Shown: in pieces, positions 25,646 through 33,443 of the stretch
Numbering within the stretch: the first letter of the stretch is position 1
Layout: every line of letters starts with the position of its first letter
Notes under the pieces: generated by a model
What the model was told of the DNA's origin: nothing
The model's input: the letters and a program-made list of their open reading frames with translations, nothing else
Database searches by the model: none
Position numbers and translations under genes: made by a program
Assembly (NCBI GenBank): GCA_018780365.1
Contig: JADMJR010000320.1
Span: 1-33,443 of the forward strand
From: Acidovorax sp.
GTDB taxonomy: Bacteria > Pseudomonadota > Gammaproteobacteria > Burkholderiales > Burkholderiaceae_C
Direction of reading: 5' to 3'
DNA length: 33,443 nt

Positions 25646-27988
25646 ATGCTGAGCGTCGCCCACAGCCGCCGCCGCCGGCGCCGTCTGGAATGGGCGGTGC
25701 TGACCGCAGTCCTGCTGGGGCTGGTCGCCTGGCTCAGCACGCCGGAGAGCCTGGGCCGGGTGAACCACCTGGTGCAGGACGCCGGGCTGCGCCTGGTCTC
25801 CCGCCCACCGCACCCGGACATCGTGCTCGTGGCCATCGACGACCCCAGCATTGCGGCCATTGGCCGCTGGCCCTGGCGCCGGGCCCTGCACGCCGAACTG
25901 ATCGCGCGCATGTCGGCACAGGGCCCGCGCGTGATTGGCATGGACGTGTTGTTCAACGAGGCCGACCTCGACTACCCCGAGGACGACCTGCTGCTGACCG
26001 AAGCCATCCGGCGCAGCGGGCGTGTGGTGCTGCCCGTGCTGCGGCGCGGCCATGGCCCCACCAGCAATGCCACCGACCTGCCCTGGCCTGCCTTTGCCCA
26101 GGCGGCGGCCGACCTGGGCCACGTACACGTGGCCCCCGATGGCGACGGCGTGGTGCGCAGCCTGTTCCTGCGCGAGGGCCCCGCTACCGCGCCCTGGCCA
26201 CACTTCAGCATGGCCATGCAGTGCGTCGCGCAAGCACGGCAACCCGGGGCCACCCCTTGCTCCCGCCCTCCCGCGCACACCGGTGATGCGGCCCCCTGGG
26301 AGCGCGCCGACCACACGCTGATCGCCTACGCGGGCGGTCCCTCGCAGTTCACCACCCACTCCTACATCGACGTGCTGCGCGGCGTGGTGCCTGCCGACGC
26401 CTTCCGGGGCAAGTATGTGCTGGTGGGTGCGGCCGCATCGGGCCTGGGCGACATGTTTGCCACCCCGGTCAGCCAACAGTCCCGCCTGATGCCGGGGGTG
26501 GAGGTGGTGGCCCATGTGCTGGATGCACGCCTGTCGGACGAGCAGATCGTGCCCGCCTCGCGCATGCTCAACACCCTGTTCAACCTGGTGCCCGTGGCGG
26601 CGGCCTTGCTGGCCTTGCTGCTCATCGGCCCTTTGGCGGCACTGCTGACCAGCGCCGGGCTGGCCCTGGCCACACTGCTGCTGAGCGTGTGCCTGCCCTG
26701 GTGGGCGGGCCTGCAGTTTGCGCCAGCCGCCGCCTTTCTGGGGCTGGTGTTGGCCTACCCGCTCTGGAGCTGGCGACGCCTGAGCGCTGCCGCGCATTTT
26801 CTGCGGCTGGAGATGGAGAACCTGCAGCGGCAAGGCCTGTCGATGCGGTTGCGCAAGCGGCCCGGGGATTCGGCCGACTTTCTGGAGCGGCGCATCAATG
26901 CGGTCGAACGCGCGTCACGCCAGCTGCGCGACCTGCACCACTTCGTGAGCGAGAGTCTGCAGCAACTGCCCTCGCCCAGCATCGTCTGCGACCCGGAAGG
27001 CCAGGTCCTGCTGGCCAACCGGGCGGCACACGAGCACCTGGGCGGCGATGCGCAGGCACCTCTGCAAGGCCAGTCGGTGGTCGATCTGCTGGCCGACCTG
27101 GTGCATGGGGGCACCCGCCAGCCGCTCATCACCCAGGAGCATCTGCGCAACCGGTCCCTGCCCGAACACAGCGAAGGCCACGACGCGCAGGGTCGCAGCC
27201 TGCTGGTGCAATGCAAGCCCTTCACCGACCTGGCCAACGCAGGCTGGCTGCTGACGCTGGTGGATCTGACGGACATGCGCCGCGCCTTGCAGCAGCGCGA
27301 CCAGGCGATGAACTTCATCTCGCACGACATCCGTGCGCCCAACGCCTCCATCCTCACACTGCTGGAGATGCAGCGCGCTTACCCCGGCCGCATGTCTGAC
27401 GAGGAGATGATGTTGCGCATCGAGCGCTACGCGCAGGCGTCCCTGGGCATGGCGGAAAACTTCGTGCAGCTGGCCAGCGCACAGGCGCAGGAGTACCGCA
27501 TGGCGCCCCTGGACCTGGTCGCCCTGCTGGCAGAAACCACCGACGACCTCTGGGCCCTGGCCCGCGACCGGCAGGTGGAGGTACGCACCACCGCCACCCC
27601 TGAAACAGCCCCGTGCCAGGGCGACCGCGCCCTGCTGAGCCGCGCGCTGGCCAATGTGATCAACAACGCCATCAAATTCAGCCCGGAGGGCCGTGTGGTG
27701 GAGTGCGCCATCGCCGCGCGTGGCGTGCACTGGGTGCTATCGGTGCGCGACCAGGGCCCGGGCATTGCGCCTGAACTCCAGGGCCAGCTGTTCACGCCCT
27801 ACCAAAGGCTGCACAACCGCAGCCACCCGTCCATCCAGGGCGTGGGCCTGGGCCTGGCGCTGGTGTTTACCGTGGTGCAACGCCACGGTGGCAGCCTGGA
27901 GGTGGACAGCGACACCGGGCGGGGCGCCGAGTTTCGGCTGGTGCTGCCACGCAGCGAGGGCGCGCCAGAGGGCGGCCACACGGGCTGA
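25646..27988 (+). CDS. CHASE2-PAS sensor histidine kinase (module B)
   Basis: The 780-residue protein starts at ATG 25646; the ribosome site is weak. A basic N-terminus (RRRRRR) and a helix at about 15-32 precede a CHASE2 domain of about 270 residues (DIVLVAIDDPSIAAIGRWPW, VIGMDVLFNEAD, KYVLVGAAASGLGD). Three helices lie at about 310-375, followed by a coiled linker, a PAS domain near 430-545, then HisKA with phosphoacceptor His560 (FISHDIRAP). The HATPase has its N box NNAIKFSPEG, G1 DQGPGIAPE and G2 GVGLGLALV, so it should be active. The CHASE2 part is homologous in layout to the cyclase at 19358-21358. Its partner is most likely the response regulator two genes upstream. Confidence 0.94.
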   Translation: MLSVAHSRRRRRRLEWAVLTAVLLGLVAWLSTPESLGRVNHLVQDAGLRLVSRPPHPDIVLVAIDDPSIAAIGRWPWRRALHAELIARMSAQGPRVIGMDVLFNEADLDYPEDDLLLTEAIRRSGRVVLPVLRRGHGPTSNATDLPWPAFAQAAADLGHVHVAPDGDGVVRSLFLREGPATAPWPHFSMAMQCVAQARQPGATPCSRPPAHTGDAAPWERADHTLIAYAGGPSQFTTHSYIDVLRGVVPADAFRGKYVLVGAAASGLGDMFATPVSQQSRLMPGVEVVAHVLDARLSDEQIVPASRMLNTLFNLVPVAAALLALLLIGPLAALLTSAGLALATLLLSVCLPWWAGLQFAPAAAFLGLVLAYPLWSWRRLSAAAHFLRLEMENLQRQGLSMRLRKRPGDSADFLERRINAVERASRQLRDLHHFVSESLQQLPSPSIVCDPEGQVLLANRAAHEHLGGDAQAPLQGQSVVDLLADLVHGGTRQPLITQEHLRNRSLPEHSEGHDAQGRSLLVQCKPFTDLANAGWLLTLVDLTDMRRALQQRDQAMNFISHDIRAPNASILTLLEMQRAYPGRMSDEEMMLRIERYAQASLGMAENFVQLASAQAQEYRMAPLDLVALLAETTDDLWALARDRQVEVRTTATPETAPCQGDRALLSRALANVINNAIKFSPEGRVVECAIAARGVHWVLSVRDQGPGIAPELQGQLFTPYQRLHNRSHPSIQGVGLGLALVFTVVQRHGGSLEVDSDTGRGAEFRLVLPRSEGAPEGGHTG

Positions 27989-27991
27989 GCC

Positions 27992-28022
27992 CTTCGACGG
28001 GCTCGGGACAGGCTTGTCGAAG
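27992..28022. repeat. TTCGAC...GTCGAA dispersed inverted repeat
   Basis: CTTCGAC (27992-27998) and GTCGAAG (28016-28022) are perfect inverted arms with GGGCTCGGGACAGGCTT between them. This word family (TTCGACGGGCTCGGGACAGG) is widely dispersed in proteobacterial intergenic DNA. It lies just after the kinase stop, between convergent genes, and may serve as a terminator. Confidence 0.6.
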
Positions 28023-28060
28023 CCTAGCGCGGCGCTTCAGCAAGCCCTGCGTGAACGGTT

Positions 28061-29197
28061 TTACATTTTTGAATGCATACCGGTCTCACCCGACGCCTTC
28101 CCGCCCGACAACGCGCGCAGGTAGTCCAGCACCGCCCGCCGGTCGCCCTGGAACACGATGCGGTCCGCCCGGTTGTGGCGCTGGTAGGCGTACATCGGGT
28201 CGTAGTAGTGGCGCATGAGCGCCGCAATCCAGTCCTGGTGCAGGGCGAAATCCGTGTGGCTCCTTTGCCGCGCCAGCGCCGCCTGCATGGTGGCCCGCAG
28301 CGCCCGGTGGCGGTCTCCGCCCAGCCGCTTGGCGAGCTTGTCCAGGCTTTCCAGCAACCGGGCAGCAAACATGTCGAAGCCCGCAGCCTCCCCATGGGCC
28401 ACCACAAAATCGGCGCATTGCTGCACCACATAGTCCCGCACAATGCGCTCGACCCGGGCTTCAAAGCTGTCGTCAAGGCACACGATGGGCGCCCGCTCCG
28501 CCCGCAGCCGCAGCTCCAGCGGCACGGAACAACTGCCCACATGCCGCCCCTCGTCTTCGAGCACGAACGATGCGTGGCCTCGCTCACGTTTCTTGAGCAG
28601 ATCGATGGCCAGCCGGTTCTCGAAATCGATCTGCGCGGGCTGCTCGCTGACCCGGTGGCCAAAACTGGAGCCCCGGTGATTGGCATGCCCCTCCAGGTCC
28701 AGGCCATTCGCCAGCTGCGCAATCACCTCGGTCTTTCCCGTCCCAGTCAGGCCACTCAACACCACAAAACCGCACCGCGCCGAAGCCGCCTGTGTGGTGT
28801 CGATGAGGAAGCTGCGCATGGCCTTGTAGCCGCCCAGCACGCGGGGGTAGTCGATACCTGCTTCGTTTTTCAGCCACTGCTGAACAATCTGGGAGCGCAG
28901 CCCTCCGCGAAAACAGTAGAGCACCCCCGCCGGGTGGGTCTTGGCAAACTGCGCCCAGGCACCCATGCGGTCCTGCTTGGTGGCGCCTGACACCAGCTGG
29001 TGCCCCAGCGCAATCGCGGCCTCCTGGCCCTTTTGCTTGTAGCAGGTTCCCACCTGCTGGCGCTCGCCATCGTTCATCAGCGGGTGGTTCACCACCCCAG
29101 GGAACGCGCCCTGCCCAAACTCCACCGGTGCGCGCACATCCATCATCGGCACGTCGTTCAAGAAGATGTGCCGGTAGTCCGACAGGTTGGCCCGCAT
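28061..29197 (-). CDS. mnmH: tRNA 2-selenouridine synthase MnmH (SelU)
   Basis: The 378-residue protein starts at ATG 29197, overlapping the selD stop (TGATG). The N-terminal rhodanese domain has the catalytic Cys95 in CFRGGLRS, and the C-terminal P-loop domain has GLTGTGKT near residue 150. MnmH geranylates and then selenates 2-thiouridine at the wobble position of tRNA-Lys, -Glu and -Gln using selenophosphate, so its link to selD makes sense. Length and both active sites are normal. The gene order selD then mnmH on the minus strand forms a two-gene operon that converges with the CHASE2 kinase. Confidence 0.95.
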   Translation of the reverse strand: MRANLSDYRHIFLNDVPMMDVRAPVEFGQGAFPGVVNHPLMNDGERQQVGTCYKQKGQEAAIALGHQLVSGATKQDRMGAWAQFAKTHPAGVLYCFRGGLRSQIVQQWLKNEAGIDYPRVLGGYKAMRSFLIDTTQAASARCGFVVLSGLTGTGKTEVIAQLANGLDLEGHANHRGSSFGHRVSEQPAQIDFENRLAIDLLKKRERGHASFVLEDEGRHVGSCSVPLELRLRAERAPIVCLDDSFEARVERIVRDYVVQQCADFVVAHGEAAGFDMFAARLLESLDKLAKRLGGDRHRALRATMQAALARQRSHTDFALHQDWIAALMRHYYDPMYAYQRHNRADRIVFQGDRRAVLDYLRALSGGKASGETGMHSKM

Positions 29198-30249
29198 CAG
29201 CGCAACCCAACGACCAAAGCCTGGCGCTCTGTCAGCTGGCCAATGGGCTCCAGCGCAAGACCCAAGGCAGCCGCCACATCCAAAAATTCCCGCTCGCCAT
29301 CGGGGCTCACCGCCACCAGCAGCCCCCCGCTGGTCTGCGGGTCGCACAGCAGGTGTTTCTGCGCTTCGGTGAGCGGTGCAACCTTGGCGCCATAGCTGTC
29401 AAAGTTGCGCAAGGTCCCGCCAGGCACACAGCCCTGGTCCATGTAGTAGTCCACCCCGGCCAGACGCGGCACGGCCGCATAGTCGATCACCGCGCTCAGG
29501 CCACTGCCCTCGGCCATCTCCACCAAATGCCCCAGCAGGCCGAAGCCGGTGACATCCGTCATCGCCGCCACCCCCGCCAGCCGGCCAAACCGGCTGCCCG
29601 GCTTGTTCAGCGTGCACATCAGGTCGCGCGCAACCCCTACGTCCTGCGGGCGCAACCGGGCCTTTTTCTCGGCCGTGGTCAGGATGCCGATGCCCAAAGG
29701 TTTGGTGAGATACAGGCGGCAGCCGGCGGTGGCGGTGTCGTTGCGCTTGAGGTGGCGTTTTTCCACGATGCCGGTCACCGCCAGGCCAAAGATGGGCTCC
29801 GGCGCGTCGATGGAGTGCCCGCCAGCCAGCGGAATCCCCGCCACATCGCACACGGCACGCCCACCGCGCACCACCTCGCGAGCGACCTCGGGCGGCAGGA
29901 CATTGACCGGCCACCCCAGGATGGCAATCGCCATCAGCGGATCGGCACCCATGGCATAGATGTCGCTGATCGCATTGGTGGCGGCAATGCGCCCAAAGTC
30001 ATACGGGTCATCCACGATCGGCATGAAGAAGTCGGTGGTGGACACCACCCCGCGCTCTTCATCCAGGGCATACACGGCCGCATCGTCCCGCGAGGTGTTG
30101 CCCACCCACAGCCGGGGGTCCAGATGCTGCGCCCCGCTACCGGCCAGGATCACATCCAGCACCTGGGGGCTGATCTTGCAGCCACAACCCGCGCCATGGC
30201 TGTACTGGGTCAGGCGGATGGGAGGGCTCACGGAGGATTCTTGGGACAT
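29197..30249 (-). CDS. selD: Selenide, water dikinase SelD
   Basis: The 350-residue protein starts at ATG 30249 ([17 protein letters not shown]). A TTG five codons upstream is less likely. It makes selenophosphate from selenide and ATP. The active-site motif is GAGCGCK with catalytic Cys22 (TGT codon) and Lys25, so it is the Cys form, not a selenoprotein. Further motifs are [28 protein letters not shown] and [12 protein letters not shown]. It is followed by overlapping mnmH. No selA or selB is in the window, so whether selenocysteine is also made cannot be judged. Confidence 0.96.
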   Translation of the reverse strand: MSQESSVSPPIRLTQYSHGAGCGCKISPQVLDVILAGSGAQHLDPRLWVGNTSRDDAAVYALDEERGVVSTTDFFMPIVDDPYDFGRIAATNAISDIYAMGADPLMAIAILGWPVNVLPPEVAREVVRGGRAVCDVAGIPLAGGHSIDAPEPIFGLAVTGIVEKRHLKRNDTATAGCRLYLTKPLGIGILTTAEKKARLRPQDVGVARDLMCTLNKPGSRFGRLAGVAAMTDVTGFGLLGHLVEMAEGSGLSAVIDYAAVPRLAGVDYYMDQGCVPGGTLRNFDSYGAKVAPLTEAQKHLLCDPQTSGGLLVAVSPDGEREFLDVAAALGLALEPIGQLTERQALVVGLR

Positions 30250-30529
30250 GCAAAGCTCTTTCAAGGCATCAGGCGCAAACTGCGCAGCCCCCCATTCTGG
30301 CGCGGCGGATCGTGCGGCTCAACTGGGCCAAGAACCGCAGCAACATCCTCCCGCAGAATCCACCGAACCCACTGAGCGATATACCGAGCCGGACATAGTC
30401 CTTGCCCGGCACGCCCCTAGAATTGCACCAGACCGGTGCGACCAGCGCCCCTGCTTGTTCTGACCCGCGCGCCCTCCCCCAAACGCCACGGACTCACCCC
30501 GCTCCACCCCCCCAAGAGCCAGGAACTCA

Positions 30530-31675
30530 ATGCTCAGTCTTGATCTTCGCTCCTTGACCATCATGGCCGGACTGATCGGCATCGTCATGGGTTTGGTGCT
30601 GCTGGGCTTGCGCCGCAACTACCCTGCATCGATCCGTGGCATGCGGCTGTGGGGTACCGCACCCTTGGTCTGTGCGTGTTCCACCCTGTTTTATGGCCTC
30701 GATGGCGTGCTGCCCGCCCCGCTCGTGGCGTTGATCGGCAACGCGCTCCTGCTGGTGGGCGTCACACTGTTCCTGCTCGGCAGCGAGCGGTTGCATGGCC
30801 TGTCCTCATCGTGGCGCCGCTGGGCCACGGTGATCACCACGACCTTGCTGATGCTCGCCTTCTTCATGCATGTGTACCCGGACTACCGGCTTCGGGTGCT
30901 GATTTTCAGCGGCACCCTGGCAGCCATTGTGGTCGAGCATGCACGGCTCTTGGGCCGCCACGGACAAGGCTTTGCCCACCGCCTGACGGCCATGGCGCTG
31001 TGGGGGCAGGCTGCGGTGCTGGTGTGCCGGGCCGTCACAACCCTGTGGCTGGACCAGGCCGATACCCAGCGTTTTGCACAGTCCATGGTCCAGACCGTTT
31101 ACATCGCAACCTTCAGTTTTTCTGTCTTGCTGGTCAGCATCGGCGTGCTGTTGATGGCCGGTGAGCGGGTGCGCGCAGAGTTCGAGTACCTGGCCACCCA
31201 CGACTCCCTGACAGGCGCACACACCCGCAGGGCGGTGCTGGCGGCCTGCGCCGAAGAATTGACCCGTTGGAGCCGCTACGGCAACCCCTTCTCTTTGTTG
31301 ATCCTCGACATCGACCACTTCAAGCGCATCAACGACGAGCACGGGCACCTGGCGGGTGACCATGTGCTGGCCCACTTCGTCCAGCTCATTCAATCCCACC
31401 TGAGATCGGCAGACCGGCTTGGGCGTTATGGGGGCGAGGAGTTCATGGTGATCCTGCCTGAAACCAACACCGCGGCCGCCCAAACCGTGGCCGACCGGAT
31501 GTGTGCGGCGCTGGATGCCACACCCGGATCGCCAGACCTGCCACATTGCACGGTCAGTATCGGACTGACCACCGTGCAGCCCGGAGACAACACGGTCGAT
31601 GCCCTGATCGCAAGGGCCGACACCGCCCTCTACGAAGCCAAGGCACAAGGCCGCAACAGGGTCCAGGCGGGCTGA
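30530..31675 (+). CDS. Membrane-bound diguanylate cyclase (GGDEF)
   Basis: The 381-residue protein starts at ATG 30530 with AGGA upstream. The N-terminal about 215 residues contain six hydrophobic segments and no recognisable named sensor domain. The GGDEF domain begins near ATHDSLTGAHTRR. The active site is GGEEF at residues 301-305, DIDHFKRIND binds metal, and RSAD at 292-295 lies five residues before it, which is the inhibitory I-site. It is thus a predicted active, product-inhibited producer of cyclic di-GMP. There is no EAL domain. It is divergent from selD with a 280-base gap and stands alone. A strong hairpin follows its stop. Confidence 0.94.
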   Translation: MLSLDLRSLTIMAGLIGIVMGLVLLGLRRNYPASIRGMRLWGTAPLVCACSTLFYGLDGVLPAPLVALIGNALLLVGVTLFLLGSERLHGLSSSWRRWATVITTTLLMLAFFMHVYPDYRLRVLIFSGTLAAIVVEHARLLGRHGQGFAHRLTAMALWGQAAVLVCRAVTTLWLDQADTQRFAQSMVQTVYIATFSFSVLLVSIGVLLMAGERVRAEFEYLATHDSLTGAHTRRAVLAACAEELTRWSRYGNPFSLLILDIDHFKRINDEHGHLAGDHVLAHFVQLIQSHLRSADRLGRYGGEEFMVILPETNTAAAQTVADRMCAALDATPGSPDLPHCTVSIGLTTVQPGDNTVDALIARADTALYEAKAQGRNRVQAG

Positions 31676-31705
31676 TGGATAAAAATAACGAAACCCAGAA
31701 ACCAG

Positions 31706-31743
31706 AAAGGGTTTGCTTCTATTTTCATAGCAGCAAACCCTTT
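31706..31743. terminator. Long hairpin between the diguanylate cyclase and tRNA-Ser
   Basis: AAAGGGTTTGCT (31706-31717) pairs perfectly with AGCAAACCCTTT (31732-31743), and CTAT/ATAG pair inside it. It lies 7 bases after the 3' end of tRNA-Ser (minus) and 30 bases after the diguanylate cyclase stop (plus). It could terminate both transcripts. The loop carries the same GCTATGAAAATA word seen at recJ. Confidence 0.7.
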
Positions 31744-31748
31744 GGATA

Positions 31749-31839
<91 letters not shown>

Positions 31840-31872
31840 TGTGTGTCGAAGCCTGCGATTATAGCAAGCTTT

Positions 31873-33222
<1,350 letters not shown>

Positions 33223-33443
33223 TCAGGCGAGGCTGGTGGGGTCAAAGTTGGCGCCACAAAGAATGAGGGCCACGGTCTCCTGTGGCTGGGGCTTGTACAC
33301 GCCGGTCTGCAGCGCGGCCAGCCCCAGCGCCGCAGCGGGCTCCACCGCCAGTTTGAGTTCCTTCCACAGCCACAACTGGGCGGCACGGATGGCGTCGTCG
33401 GGCAGCAGCAGCGCATCGTGCACATGGCGCTGGCTGACCTCCC
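33223..33443 (-). CDS. Threonine/serine dehydratase-like PLP enzyme, C-terminal part only
   Basis: The frame is open to the window edge and ends with TGA at 33225-33223. The visible 72 residues include VHDALLLPDDAIRAAQLWLW, AVEPAAALGLAALQTG and ETVALILCGANFDP. VEPAAALGLAAL and the CGANxD end are typical of the C-terminus of threonine ammonia-lyase or serine/threonine dehydratase (fold-type II PLP enzymes). The Lys that binds PLP would lie outside the window. It precedes serS by 33 bases on the same strand and may be co-transcribed with it. The exact substrate is undecided. Confidence 0.75.
   Translation of the reverse strand, partial: EVSQRHVHDALLLPDDAIRAAQLWLWKELKLAVEPAAALGLAALQTGVYKPQPQETVALILCGANFDPTSLA

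Noticed and set aside
25202..26833. 543-codon minus-strand open frame
   Set aside because: It is antisense to the LysM-FecR and CHASE2 kinase genes and has no recognisable domain.
30175..30195. Possible selenocysteine in SelD
   Set aside because: The active-site codon on the minus strand is TGT, not TGA, so the enzyme is the cysteine form.

Overview
The window looks like chromosomal DNA of a betaproteobacterium of the Comamonadaceae (Acidovorax-like). The basis is the high GC content, the lolC-lolD / RpfE-like / recJ order, a TrpS with a long C-terminal extension, and dispersed intergenic words of the AGCGC...CTAG.AGCTA and CCCCCTGA...TCAGGGGG types that I associate with this family. The species call is inference. 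I see no insertion sequence, phage, CRISPR array or rRNA.

Layout. 1-1334: end of a BatA-like von Willebrand A membrane protein and a small secreted protein. 1395-3372 (minus): lipoprotein-release ABC transporter lolC-lolD. 3456-6133 (plus): an RpfE-like protein overlapping recJ. 6152-6358 (minus): a 4-oxalocrotonate tautomerase-like protein. 6493-10492 (minus): two tandem methyl-accepting chemotaxis proteins that share an almost identical block of about 800 bp. 10685-12208 (plus): PHP-domain phosphatase and YciO. 12405-13562 (minus): a third chemoreceptor with almost no periplasmic sensor. 13797-15821 (plus): M50 site-2-type protease and trpS.

15900-27988 is the most unusual part. It holds two envelope-signalling modules built on the same plan: a FecR-domain exported protein plus a CHASE2-domain inner-membrane receptor. 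Module A (minus strand) is a CHASE2-adenylate/guanylate cyclase followed by a 1144-residue FecR-TPR-outer-membrane-barrel-like protein. Module B (plus strand) is an OmpR-type response regulator, a LysM-FecR exported protein and a CHASE2-PAS histidine kinase. Between them lies a two-gene lipoprotein operon (a small lipoprotein and an FGE-sulfatase-fold lipoprotein) transcribed divergently from module A. The shared upstream region carries three consecutive palindromes. My inference is that the FecR proteins sense or relay cell-envelope events to the CHASE2 receptors, which answer with cyclic nucleotide in A or phosphotransfer in B.

28061-33443: mnmH-selD operon (selenophosphate synthesis and tRNA 2-selenouridine), a six-helix membrane diguanylate cyclase, tRNA-Ser(CGA) directly downstream of serS, and the 3' end of a threonine/serine dehydratase-like gene.
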